DNA from: Pontiella sulfatireligans
Lineage (GTDB): Bacteria; Verrucomicrobiota; Kiritimatiellia; Kiritimatiellales; Pontiellaceae
Direction: 5' to 3'
Assembly: GCF_900890705.1 (NCBI RefSeq)
Contig: NZ_CAAHFH010000001.1
Location: forward strand, 930,001 to 994,000
Length of the DNA stretch: 64,000 bases
The translations under genes were made by a program, and so were the position numbers. Under the pieces are notes generated by a model. The model was not told the origin of the DNA and made no database searches. It was given only the letters and a program-made list of their open reading frames with translations. Shown here in pieces: positions 35,868 to 44,450 of the stretch (position 1 is its first letter; each line of letters opens with the position of its first letter).

Positions 35868-35881
35868 CCAAATATCACAAA
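35868..35881 (+). promoter_or_regulatory. Candidate AraC-family operator, sulfatase-araC-proximal copy
   Basis: CCAAATATCACAAA, an exact inverted copy of 35822-35835, 98 bases upstream of the plus-strand sulfatase start. Nearly the same motif recurs at 38433 and 40040 in plus orientation ahead of further genes. Confidence 0.65.
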
Positions 35882-35979
35882 TATTTGCCCATCCCATTCA
35901 TTGTCAACCAACCGAAACAGGAGTTTACTTCAAAAACAAAAGGAAATCCATTTGTTGGAAATAAACCCGGAGACCACTC

Positions 35980-37470
35980 ATGAGAACCACAAAACCTAAG
36001 AACCCGTTCCGAAACGCCGTGATTCATGTCTTTGCCGGACTCTCAGTCTTGTGCGTTTTTCCAAGCTTTGGAAATAACCAGGCACAAGGCAAACTGAACG
36101 TCCTGTTTATCGGAGTGGACGATCTGCGGCCGTTGCTGAACTGTTACGGCGAAACGCAAATGATCACCCCCAACATCGACCGTTTGGCAAAACAGGGGCT
36201 GATGTTCAATCGCGCCTATGTTCAGCAGGCCATTTGCTCAGCCTCGCGCGCCTGCTTGCTGACCGGTTGTCGCCCGGACACCACGGGCGTGGACTACCCC
36301 TACCCCAAGAATTGGTTTGAGGACTTCGTGCCCGAACACACCACCATTCCGACCTTTTTCACGCAAAACGGCTACTACACGCGCACCCTGGGTAAAATCC
36401 ACCATGGTAAAGAAAACTTCGACCGGGGCCTGACCGAAGCGAACTACCGCGCCACCGTCACCGAATACAAGCTGCCGGAAAATGAATCCAAATACATGGT
36501 CGAGCAACCCAACGGGAAAAAGAAGCGTACCGTAAAAAACGTGAAACCCTGGGAACACGCCGATGTTGAGGACGCACAATTTATCGATGGCCAGATGACA
36601 CAGGAAACGATTGCCACCATCCGCCGAGCCGTTAAGCAGGACAAGCCCTTCTTTATTGCACCGGGTTTCACCAAGCCGCACCTGCCGTTTGTCTGCCCGA
36701 AGAAATATTACGACCTCTACAATCCCGAAGAACTAACCCTCTCGCCCCACCCGGTGCGTAATAAGGAAAACCAGCCCGATTTCACGATTGCCGGCAATTC
36801 CGGCCCCATAAAATGGTGGAACTTTCAGGACGGCATTGACGATGACAACGCGCGTCAGCTAATTCATAGCTACTATGCCTGCGTCAGCTTCATCGATGCG
36901 CAGGTTGGCCTGCTGCTCGACGAGCTGGAACGGCAAGGCATTATGGACAAGACCATTATTGTCTTCTGGTCGGATCATGGCTGGCATTTGGGCGACCATG
37001 GCAACTGGGGCAAGGCCACCAATTATGAACTGGCCACCCGCTCCCCACTGATTGTTTCCGTACCGCAAATGACCAGCAAAGGCCAAAAAACCGATGCCCT
37101 GGTGGAATATGTCGACCTTTATCCAACGCTCACTGAACTGGCCGGACTCGAAGCCCCCGACTGGCTCGAAGGCAACAGTTTTGTCCCGCTGCTCGACGAC
37201 CCAGCCCAGCCCTGGAAGCGCGCGGCCTTCAGCCAATACCCGCGCGGGAGCAAGGAGGGCTATTCCGTCCGCACCGAGCAATGGCGCTATACGGAGTGGC
37301 GCGATCAGAATGGGAAGATAGTTTTTCAGGAACTCTACAACTCGGAAAAGGATCCGATCGAAGCCAAGAACCTTGCGCCTTCGCCGGAATACAAAGACCA
37401 GCTGGCCGCGATGAAAAAAGTGCTGGATGAAGGGTGGAAGCAATCGCTGCCCCCGGAACGCCCCAATTAG
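35980..37470 (+). CDS. Secreted S1-family sulfatase (iduronate-2-sulfatase-like)
   Basis: 496 residues with a long N-terminal signal (about 1-35). Cys86 in ICSASRACLLTG is the predicted formylglycine site; the core is CSASR, with Ala at the Pro position, as in some iduronate-2-sulfatase-like enzymes. FIGVDDLRPLLNCYG and WSDHGWHLGDHG provide the metal ligands. It diverges from the GH10 operon and is followed by the AraC regulator gene on the same strand, so enzyme and regulator are probably co-transcribed. It resembles the 44451 and 22826 sulfatases more than the arylsulfatase-like ones. Confidence 0.92.
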   Translation: MRTTKPKNPFRNAVIHVFAGLSVLCVFPSFGNNQAQGKLNVLFIGVDDLRPLLNCYGETQMITPNIDRLAKQGLMFNRAYVQQAICSASRACLLTGCRPDTTGVDYPYPKNWFEDFVPEHTTIPTFFTQNGYYTRTLGKIHHGKENFDRGLTEANYRATVTEYKLPENESKYMVEQPNGKKKRTVKNVKPWEHADVEDAQFIDGQMTQETIATIRRAVKQDKPFFIAPGFTKPHLPFVCPKKYYDLYNPEELTLSPHPVRNKENQPDFTIAGNSGPIKWWNFQDGIDDDNARQLIHSYYACVSFIDAQVGLLLDELERQGIMDKTIIVFWSDHGWHLGDHGNWGKATNYELATRSPLIVSVPQMTSKGQKTDALVEYVDLYPTLTELAGLEAPDWLEGNSFVPLLDDPAQPWKRAAFSQYPRGSKEGYSVRTEQWRYTEWRDQNGKIVFQELYNSEKDPIEAKNLAPSPEYKDQLAAMKKVLDEGWKQSLPPERPN

Positions 37471-37559
37471 CAGCTTAGCTCACAATGCCATGGACATGAC
37501 TGGATAATATCCTATGATTTTACGTGTGCAAAAGAGACCAAACCAAGCGTACTAACGAG

Positions 37560-38432
37560 ATGAACATTGTAATCCCAGAGGAGCTGCAACACTGCTACCA
37601 TCACCGCGCCCTGGGTGCTGGCACGGGTGATTCTGCCGAATATATTGCTGCTGGATTGCTCGATAAAACCGGTTGGAAAAGCAAATACATCAATGTAAGG
37701 AGCCCATTCTATACCCTCTCGTATATAACCCGGGGAAAGGGACTCTACATCGACAGTGCAAAGAAGGAATACAAAATCACCGACGGCACCATTTTTCACC
37801 GTTTTTTCGGGCGGACTCACACCACATTGATCGACAAAAGCCATCCATGGCACGAATGCTGTATTGTTTTCAGCCCGTCGCTTGCAAAATGCATGGAAAA
37901 AACGGGCATGTTCGATCCACAACGACCGACTGAACACATCGGCCTGTCCCAAATCTGGGTAGACCGCTTCGCTGAAATCTGCCGAGCCGTGCGGGATTCG
38001 CGGGAGGATCAATTAAATCTGGTGCTCGTTAAAATGATGGAGCTTCAACAGAACCTGATGCTGCTCGCTCGCGGCGGCTTTAAGTCGACCGATGAAAAGA
38101 TGATCGATGACGCACTGATCATCATCGACTCGCTGCTGCACACTCACATCGACTTCCAACAGGTCTGCAAGGAAAACGGCTGGGGCTATGAAAAGTTCCG
38201 CAAAACCTTCAAAGCCATCACCGGGATGTCGCCCGGGAAATATTATATCCGCCAACGCATCAATAAAGCGCAGCACCTACTCGTTACCCACCGCGAAAAG
38301 AACATCGAAGGTATCGCCATTGAACTCGGCTATACCGATGTCTACCAATTCAGCGCCCAATTCCGAAAATACACCGGTACCTCCCCCAAAAAGTTCAGAC
38401 AGGGCATCTTGGATTCCGTCCACGAGGAATGA
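37560..38432 (+). CDS. AraC-family transcriptional regulator
   Basis: 290 residues from ATG 37560; a GTG at 37524 in the same frame is an alternative, and neither has a good ribosome site. The N-terminal half (about 20-130) looks like a cupin-type sugar-sensing domain. The C-terminal 100 residues hold the two helix-turn-helix motifs of AraC proteins, the second in NIEGIAIELGYTDVYQFSAQ followed by FRKYTGTSPKKFRQ. It is the only conventional sugar-responsive regulator in the window and sits beside the divergent promoter with the repeated CCAAATATCACAAA motif. Another copy of the motif starts one base after its stop codon. It probably activates the xylan/sulfatase operon in response to an oligosaccharide; this is an inference. 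Confidence 0.9.
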   Translation: MNIVIPEELQHCYHHRALGAGTGDSAEYIAAGLLDKTGWKSKYINVRSPFYTLSYITRGKGLYIDSAKKEYKITDGTIFHRFFGRTHTTLIDKSHPWHECCIVFSPSLAKCMEKTGMFDPQRPTEHIGLSQIWVDRFAEICRAVRDSREDQLNLVLVKMMELQQNLMLLARGGFKSTDEKMIDDALIIIDSLLHTHIDFQQVCKENGWGYEKFRKTFKAITGMSPGKYYIRQRINKAQHLLVTHREKNIEGIAIELGYTDVYQFSAQFRKYTGTSPKKFRQGILDSVHEE

Positions 38433-38446
38433 CCAAATATCACAAC
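38433..38446 (+). promoter_or_regulatory. Candidate AraC-family operator upstream of the 38557 sulfatase
   Basis: CCAAATATCACAAC, one base different from the divergent-promoter copies, starting directly after the araC stop and 111 bases before the sulfatase ATG. Confidence 0.6.
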
Positions 38447-38556
38447 CAAAATGCCAGCAGGCGCATTGGTGCACAGGTCTAGCAGGGTTATAAACGTTGG
38501 ATGTTTTAAGGAAATCCTTATGACGCCCATGACCTGACTGAGTGTGAATTCCGCCA

Positions 38557-39939
38557 ATGAAAAAAAGACCCCTCAATGTTATCTGGATCACGACCGACCA
38601 CATTCGTGCCGACGCCATCGGCGCCCTCGGCAACCCGGTTGTGCAGACGCCCAACCTCGATAAACTCGTCAACAACGGAGCCAGCTTCACCAACTGCTTT
38701 GCACAGAATCCGCTCTGCATGCCCAGCCGCTGCTCCTTCATGACCGGCTGCTACCCGCAGCAGACCGGCGTCATGGAAAACGGGCAGGAGCTGCCGGCCG
38801 ACTTCGCGCCGACCATGGCGCGCAGCTTTGCCAACGCTGGCTACCGCACCTTGCAGATTGGCAAGCTGCATTTCCAGGGACACGAAGACCACGACCTCGA
38901 CCCAAGCCCGCGCAACACCTACGGCTTCGATATTTTCCAGGCCCCGGAAGAACCGGGCTGCTACGAGGATGCCTACCGCACCTGGCTGCGCGGCGAATAT
39001 CCGGAGCTGGTCGACACCTTCACGCTTCCGCGGCCAATGTCGAAGGAGCGGCACAGTGAATATTCCGAGTTCCAGGTATTGGATGCTCCGTGGCAGGCTT
39101 CGCACAGCGGATGGATCGCCACGCAGGCCTGCCGCTACCTCGGCGCATGGGGGCTCCGCCAGGACCCGCAGTTCATGCATCTCGGCTTCGACGCCCCCCA
39201 CCCGCCGATGAATCCCACGCGCGAAATGTTCGAGCCCTACCGCGACCAGGAAATGGATCTGCCGCTGCACCATTCCAATGATTGGAACGATCCGAATCAG
39301 TGGAGCGCGGACCATTTGCAGGAATACCGCCGCCACTTCTACGCCATGGCCACCGGCGTCGATATGGCCATCGGCAAGCTGATCGACCAACTCAAGGAAC
39401 TTGGCGTCTACGAAGATACCCTCATCCTCTTTAACTCCGACCATGGCGACCTGTGCGGCGACCACGGACGGATGGGCAAGGGTCCGAGTTTCTACGATTC
39501 GATTATGCGGGTTCCATGGACGATGCACTGGCCTAACGGGCTCGGCACGCCGGGCCGCCGCATCGATGGATTGGTGGAGATGATCGACGTCCTGCCGACC
39601 CTGCTGGACCTGACCGGTACGCCGTTGCACCCGGCCATGGCCGGGCGCTCCTATGCCCGGGGACTCCTCGACGGCAGCGAAGTGAAATGCCGAGACGATG
39701 TCTATGCCGTGCATGGACCGGGGCATATTATGCTGCGAACGGAAGAATATAAATATCTGCGTTATGTCGAAGAGAACGGCCATCGCGAAGTGCTCTACGA
39801 CCTGCAGGCCGATCCCGGCGAGTTCAAAAATATGGCCAACGGGCTTGAAACCCTGCCGGCGCGCGAGCTCAAAGAACGCGCCCTTGCACGAACCATCGAA
39901 GCCTCCCGCTCTATCCTGCCGCGCCGCCTTCATTTCTAA
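38557..39939 (+). CDS. S1-family sulfatase without signal peptide
   Basis: 460 residues. The chain starts MKKRPLNVIWITTDHIRAD and enters the sulfatase fold at once, so it lacks an export signal and is probably cytoplasmic, unlike the other sulfatases here. Cys54 in LCMPSRCSFMTG is a perfect CxPSR formylglycine site. FNSDHGDLCGDHG gives the C-terminal metal ligands. It would desulfate imported mono- or oligosaccharides. The promoter region carries a copy of the candidate AraC operator, and an imperfect terminator follows at 39969. Confidence 0.92.
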   Translation: MKKRPLNVIWITTDHIRADAIGALGNPVVQTPNLDKLVNNGASFTNCFAQNPLCMPSRCSFMTGCYPQQTGVMENGQELPADFAPTMARSFANAGYRTLQIGKLHFQGHEDHDLDPSPRNTYGFDIFQAPEEPGCYEDAYRTWLRGEYPELVDTFTLPRPMSKERHSEYSEFQVLDAPWQASHSGWIATQACRYLGAWGLRQDPQFMHLGFDAPHPPMNPTREMFEPYRDQEMDLPLHHSNDWNDPNQWSADHLQEYRRHFYAMATGVDMAIGKLIDQLKELGVYEDTLILFNSDHGDLCGDHGRMGKGPSFYDSIMRVPWTMHWPNGLGTPGRRIDGLVEMIDVLPTLLDLTGTPLHPAMAGRSYARGLLDGSEVKCRDDVYAVHGPGHIMLRTEEYKYLRYVEENGHREVLYDLQADPGEFKNMANGLETLPARELKERALARTIEASRSILPRRLHF

Positions 39940-39968
39940 AACAAGCGCATAATAACACGATGGCTTAT

Positions 39969-40007
39969 CAGCCGGGCGGGATTTATTCCACCGGGCTGTT
40001 TTGTTTT
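39969..40007 (+). terminator. Probable terminator after the 38557 sulfatase
   Basis: CAGCCGGGCGG and CCACCGGGCTG form an imperfect GC-rich stem around ATTTATT-type loop bases, followed by TTTTGTTTT. It lies 30 bases past the stop codon. Confidence 0.6.
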
Positions 40008-40039
40008 CCAGCCCCTGGAAACCGCAGAAATCCGCGTTA

Positions 40040-40053
40040 CCAAACATCACAAA
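40040..40053 (+). promoter_or_regulatory. Candidate AraC-family operator upstream of the 40260 gene
   Basis: CCAAACATCACAAA, one base different from the divergent-promoter copies, 207 bases before the start of the secreted-protein gene. The 320-base gap 39940-40259 otherwise contains only the terminator and the hairpin at 40220. Confidence 0.55.
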
Positions 40054-40219
40054 CCTTATGCCATACGTACCATGGACGTTCGGCCTTCTCATGGCTAATC
40101 ATGGCACTATAGAAATACAAGCAAGGTGTCCCGGTGAGCCTGTTACACTTAGGCTGTTCGCTCCAAGGAAGGATAAAAGCCTTAGCCACCTGTTTCATCA
40201 GGCTTGTGCAAATATAGAT

Positions 40220-40240
40220 CTGCCCGAATGAATCGGGCAG
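40220..40240 (+). other. Perfect hairpin in the leader of the 40260 gene
   Basis: CTGCCCGA and TCGGGCAG form a perfect 8-bp stem around ATGAA, ending nine bases before the GGAG ribosome site. No T run follows, so it is more likely an mRNA 5' stabiliser or translational element than a terminator. Confidence 0.5.
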
Positions 40241-40259
40241 GCAAAGATGGAGTTGAAAG

Positions 40260-41897
40260 ATGAAAAAAACAGCGGTAATTCAAATAGCAATACTCGCATT
40301 CGCAGTATCGGCCTCGGCCGCAGTCCTTGAAGACTGGCAGATGAACGACATCGATGGAAGAAAGGTTACAAAGCTGAATAACGACGCAGGCACAGCAACG
40401 TTTGCTACCGCTAATGCCGGCGTAACCGTCACAAACGGCCACCTAAGGGCTTCATATTTTGTATCCAACTACGGCCTTTTATCTAACGCGGAACTGACCA
40501 CACCGGATTTGACCAGCGGCTCCTACACCGTCGAAACCAAATTTATCAGCGGCAGCACCGTAAACTCAAACGGCCTTGGCGGAAGTTTCACCGTCGGCTT
40601 ATCCGACATAAACGGGGATGATAGAACCGACCTGTGGAGCATTGGGCTGATTAACAAAGCCGAGGGGCTACGTTTGCAGGTGAAGGTCGGTACGACTCGA
40701 ACCGACGTCCACTATTTCAATTCGCACACTCTGACGAATGATCTGGTTGTGCGCGCCGTGGTGGATCTGGATAACGACCTGCTGGACGTCTACTACACAA
40801 TCGGCACCAACTCGGAACAATCGTCCCTGGATCTTTCCGTCAACGATGGTGCGGTCGATGTGGTCCGGCTCAATGTGGGCAACCAGAAGTATGTGGCCGG
40901 AGATCATATTGAGATTGATTACCTGACATTTTCTGATAGCGCATCCACGAATACAGGCCCTGCCAACACGGTGGTCCTAGGCGGGCCAAACACACGACTC
41001 GCAGGCTGGTGGGAGATGTCGCCGCTGCCTAAGGATACCGGCGTTCCGTCGGCCGACTTTGTTGCTATGGACACCAATGGACTGATCTTCACGGTCTCTG
41101 CGGAATCCGTGAATGGAAATATTTACGCTCTCAATACCGGCATGGGTGTAACCGGAGGAACAACGAACTGGATCGACAGCGTTCCCGATGCGGAATCCCT
41201 GAAATTGACGCTGGCCATCGAAGGCGGTTCGGTATCCAACCTTTCGGCATCATTCGGCTTTGGTAATTGGAACAACCCGCAGTCGCTCAGTGTTTCCGAT
41301 GGAACCACCACAACCAACCTAATGGGCCCATTTGCTCTGGATGTGGATGTTGCTGAATATGGTGCCGGCAATGTACTGGAAAACTTGACCGCTCTCTCGG
41401 AGACCAATATTTCCACGTGGTCTATCCACTTCACGGGAAATGCCGGAACAACGAACGGCATTTATCTGAGATCGTTGATCCTGAGTTATGACTATGCCGG
41501 CGGCACCGCGCTCCCCTATAGCCAGTGGGCCCTGGATCATGATTTGGTTGGCGCCGGCGCAGGATATGCGGTCGACCCCGACAAAGACGGCTACAACAAC
41601 CTCTATGAATATGCGCTGGGCGGCAATCCAACCAATGCGGCTGAGATGGGCATCTCCCCGACCATCGAGGGGCTGGACTATGTCTATATCAAACGCAAAA
41701 CAGCCACCACAGATGGGCTGAACTACAACCTTGAGCTGACGCCCAATCTGGCAATAGGCACATGGACCAACGACACATCTAAATATGCCGTAACGGGTAC
41801 GGGCGAAGTGGATAGCGATTTCGACGCGGTCACCAACCGCATTTCCACTGCTGCCGACGACCAACAGTACATTCAGCTGAGGATCATCAAAAACTAA
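40260..41897 (+). CDS. Secreted modular protein with module X and recurrent C-terminal domain
   Basis: 545 residues with a signal peptide (about 1-21) and a strong GGAG ribosome site. An N-terminal beta-rich, LamG-like half (about 22-235) is followed by module X (about 240-410, including LAGWWEM, NISTWSIHF), most like that of propeller protein A, and the NLYEYALGGNP C-terminal domain ending YIQLRIIKN. No catalytic motif was recognised; it may bind or display polysaccharide on the cell surface. It is the first of three exported-protein genes on the plus strand and has a candidate AraC operator in its upstream region. Confidence 0.8.
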   Translation: MKKTAVIQIAILAFAVSASAAVLEDWQMNDIDGRKVTKLNNDAGTATFATANAGVTVTNGHLRASYFVSNYGLLSNAELTTPDLTSGSYTVETKFISGSTVNSNGLGGSFTVGLSDINGDDRTDLWSIGLINKAEGLRLQVKVGTTRTDVHYFNSHTLTNDLVVRAVVDLDNDLLDVYYTIGTNSEQSSLDLSVNDGAVDVVRLNVGNQKYVAGDHIEIDYLTFSDSASTNTGPANTVVLGGPNTRLAGWWEMSPLPKDTGVPSADFVAMDTNGLIFTVSAESVNGNIYALNTGMGVTGGTTNWIDSVPDAESLKLTLAIEGGSVSNLSASFGFGNWNNPQSLSVSDGTTTTNLMGPFALDVDVAEYGAGNVLENLTALSETNISTWSIHFTGNAGTTNGIYLRSLILSYDYAGGTALPYSQWALDHDLVGAGAGYAVDPDKDGYNNLYEYALGGNPTNAAEMGISPTIEGLDYVYIKRKTATTDGLNYNLELTPNLAIGTWTNDTSKYAVTGTGEVDSDFDAVTNRISTAADDQQYIQLRIIKN

Positions 41898-41915
41898 ACG
41901 GCGATACAATCTCGT

Positions 41916-41930
41916 GAGGCGCTACGCCTC
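41916..41930 (+). other. Short hairpin between the 40260 and 41997 genes
   Basis: GAGGCG-CTA-CGCCTC, a perfect 6-bp stem with a 3-nt loop and no T run. It could limit 3' decay of the upstream message. Confidence 0.4.
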
Positions 41931-41996
41931 GTGAAGATTAAGTCACTTGAACTTTCCCCGAACGGATCGGATAGAAATAAAAAAAGGATAAGAAAT

Positions 41997-42728
41997 ATGA
42001 AAAAAGCAGGTCTAATAGCTATTGCAATACTAGCGGTCTCGATGACTGCCTCGGCGGCCATCATTGACTACCAGTTCGGCGACTCGTCAGGAACTGAGCT
42101 GAAGCAATCCGTGAGCGGGGGCAGTCTTACCAACAACTTTAACTCCAACATTGCTGGTATTGCTCAAGATGGATCCAGCAACATGGTGTTCGCCCCTACA
42201 GTGAATGGCGTAGGCAGCTCCGTTTCGGGAATGGGGCTAACCTCCGGCACCGTTACAATGCAGTTTCGTATGGACAGCTGGTCCATGGCAGCCGCTACAA
42301 GTGGCGCGGGATTCCAAATCAATCTAAAGAACTCCGCCGGTACCACCACGAAGGCGACCTGGATTAAAAAGAACACGACAACGCAATTGCAATTTGTCGA
42401 CTCTACGAGCACAAAAACCACCGCTAATGATTTTGCCCATGCATCAGGAACCGACGGAGCCATTATGAAAATGGATTTCGATTTGGATGCAGGCACGCTG
42501 TCCACCTCTTGGAAAATGGATAGCGATACTGTCTGGACATCGACAACCACTGGGGTTCCTGGATTGACGGATATCGCTAGTCTTAGCTTTTGGATTCCAG
42601 CCGCCAAAGACTGGAACGGCACCTCCAGCAATATGGATTACCTGACCGTTGTTCCGGAACCGGCTGTACTATCACTTATTGCATTGTGCGGAGGCGGACT
42701 GCTGTTTATCCGGCGCCTGGTTCTGTAG
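41997..42728 (+). CDS. PEP-CTERM anchored exported protein
   Basis: 243 residues from ATG 41997, chosen because AAGGATAAG lies upstream and the protein then begins with a signal peptide (MKKAGLIAIAILAVSMTASA); the frame is open from 41931. The tail VVPEPAVLSLIALCGGG followed by RRLVL is a complete PEP-CTERM sorting signal. The body (about 22-215) is a Thr/Ser-rich beta-sandwich of unknown function. It follows the 40260 gene by 99 bases. Exosortase-dependent export is expected, but no exosortase gene is present in the window. Confidence 0.85.
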   Translation: MKKAGLIAIAILAVSMTASAAIIDYQFGDSSGTELKQSVSGGSLTNNFNSNIAGIAQDGSSNMVFAPTVNGVGSSVSGMGLTSGTVTMQFRMDSWSMAAATSGAGFQINLKNSAGTTTKATWIKKNTTTQLQFVDSTSTKTTANDFAHASGTDGAIMKMDFDLDAGTLSTSWKMDSDTVWTSTTTGVPGLTDIASLSFWIPAAKDWNGTSSNMDYLTVVPEPAVLSLIALCGGGLLFIRRLVL

Positions 42729-42861
42729 CAGCACTCCCCCCTATATACGACTCCCTGCCTGCGTGGGCAGCGCATTTTAAAATACGTGGAGGCCTCCCGG
42801 TCGCCACGGCTGTGCGTATGAGGCTGCTAAATTCACTGGATGTTTAAAGAAGAGAATTAAA

Positions 42862-44115
42862 ATGCTATCCCCATACAAAGAACGGATTAAAATAGTCATC
42901 AGCGCAATGCTGTTAATTGGAGGGGGGAACCCCGCCCGAATTGGTCATCACGACCTCGAACACCGCCCCGGCATTCATCTCCGATCCCATCATTAAACCC
43001 GATGTACGGGAAGGGATTTTCTATCAGGCATCACTGACCAACGACATTACCGATGCAGGAAACGACGCCTTGACCTTCCGCAAAATTCCCGGCCCCGACT
43101 GGCTGCTGGTCTGGAGTGACGGCACCCTGGCCGGTGTTCCGGAAAACAGCGATGCCGGAACCAACCAAATCGTGGTGGAAGCCACCGATGGCGGAGGCCT
43201 TTCCGACCAGACCACCGTGCAGATCACCGTGAACGGGGTATCTCCCCCTCAGACGCTCGAATTCGAAGCAACCGATGACTCCTACGGAAAACGGGGCCGG
43301 ACAGCATCAACGGGAACAAAACCTACCTCCAGCTGCGCTCAACAAACAGCAGTTGGGCGCGGATTGCCTTTATTAAGTTTGCAGTCAGCCTAACAGGCAA
43401 TCCGTCGAGTGCCATCCTGAAAGTGCATTCCATTTCGCAGAACGGCCAGATTGACTTCCACCGGATATCCGACTCGTCTTGGACGGAAGATACCCTGACC
43501 TGGAACAATCTGCTCCCACTTGGCGCATTGATCGGCAGTGCGCAAGCTACATCGAACACATGGACGGAAATCGATGTCAGCAGCATGGTCACCAGCAACG
43601 GCGTCTACAGCGCTGCCATCCAGACCCCGGTCGATAGCCTGGGGGAACTCTCCAGCAAGGAAGGTGGAATGCCTCCCGTTTTAGAAATCGGCACCATCGC
43701 TCTTACACCGTCGCAGCTCTATACCGATTGGGTCGGCACATACCCCGCCCTGAGCGATACCAACACCCTCTCCGATCCGGATGGCGACCTGCTCGCAAAC
43801 CTTGCCGAATATGCGCTAGGCGGTAATCCAACTTCAAACGACGCCGCGAGCATTCTGCCCTTCCACACCATGGGCGAGTCCCTCGGGACAAACTGGTTCA
43901 ACTACATCTACACCCGCCACCGGGACGCCGCCCTGCGCAAGCTGACCTATGAAGTACAATCGACCACCAACCTGGTTTCCAATATCTGGACAAACGATAC
44001 CCAGGAGGTCGGTTCTGCCATCATCGACGCCAATTTCGAAATCGTCACCAACCGCGTTCCAACCACGGGAAAAGCACAGCAGTTCCTGAAACTGGAACTC
44101 GGCCTGGAAGATTGA
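42862..44115 (+). pseudogene. Decayed secreted protein (Ig-like and DNRLRE/CBM96-like domains) with two frameshifts
   Basis: ATG 42862 starts a signal-like stretch (MLSPYKERIKIVISAMLLI) that goes out of frame at a G6 run (42922-42927). The next frame (about 42917-43390) encodes an Ig/cadherin-like domain (PAFISDPIIKPD ... TTVQITVNG) and begins a second domain at ATDDSYGK. It slips again at an A4 run (43288-43291). The third frame continues that second domain (PDSINGNKTYLQLR, WARIAFIKF) with the DNRLRE/CBM96-like pattern and ends in the LAEYALGGNP C-terminal domain (QFLKLELGLED). The missing stretch between signal and Ig domain suggests an internal deletion. Sequencing error in homopolymers is an alternative for either slip. 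Confidence 0.7.
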
Positions 44116-44450
44116 AATGCTCATGACGCACCTGCGAGGAAAGGTGCGGGCCAACTGGAGTGGTACAGATATCCGCTTCGCGTTCCTCTTATGAGAACCG
44201 CCCAACCGGGAACTCGCATCAGATATTCAAGCCCCTGCTTTCCTTCTCCCTCATATCCAGAGAAACTCTTGATGTCACTCCAGATGAATCGTCATACCGG
44301 TCTGGTAGTAATAATTAATGGAGGTGCCATCCAGCAGATGCTCCAACTTGCGCGATTGCTTAGCCAACGCGCTACCCGTGCAACAACAAATCATGAAAAC
44401 ATTGAGTATCGTTATCTTCTTAACCATACTCTTCTACTCTCAGATTTACT
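44116..44450. other. Gap between convergent genes, with a possible signal-peptide stub
   Basis: No intact gene. A small inverted repeat GCACCT / AGGTGC lies near 44135. At 44392 an ATG opens a frame (MKTLSIVIFLTILFYSQIYS) that reads like a signal peptide but then runs antisense through the 3' end of the sulfatase gene. It may be the 5' stub of a gene cut off by recombination. Confidence 0.35.

Noticed and set aside
38518..40092. A 524-codon minus-strand frame over the 38557 sulfatase
   Set aside because: Antisense shadow of a sulfatase with an intact CMPSR site.
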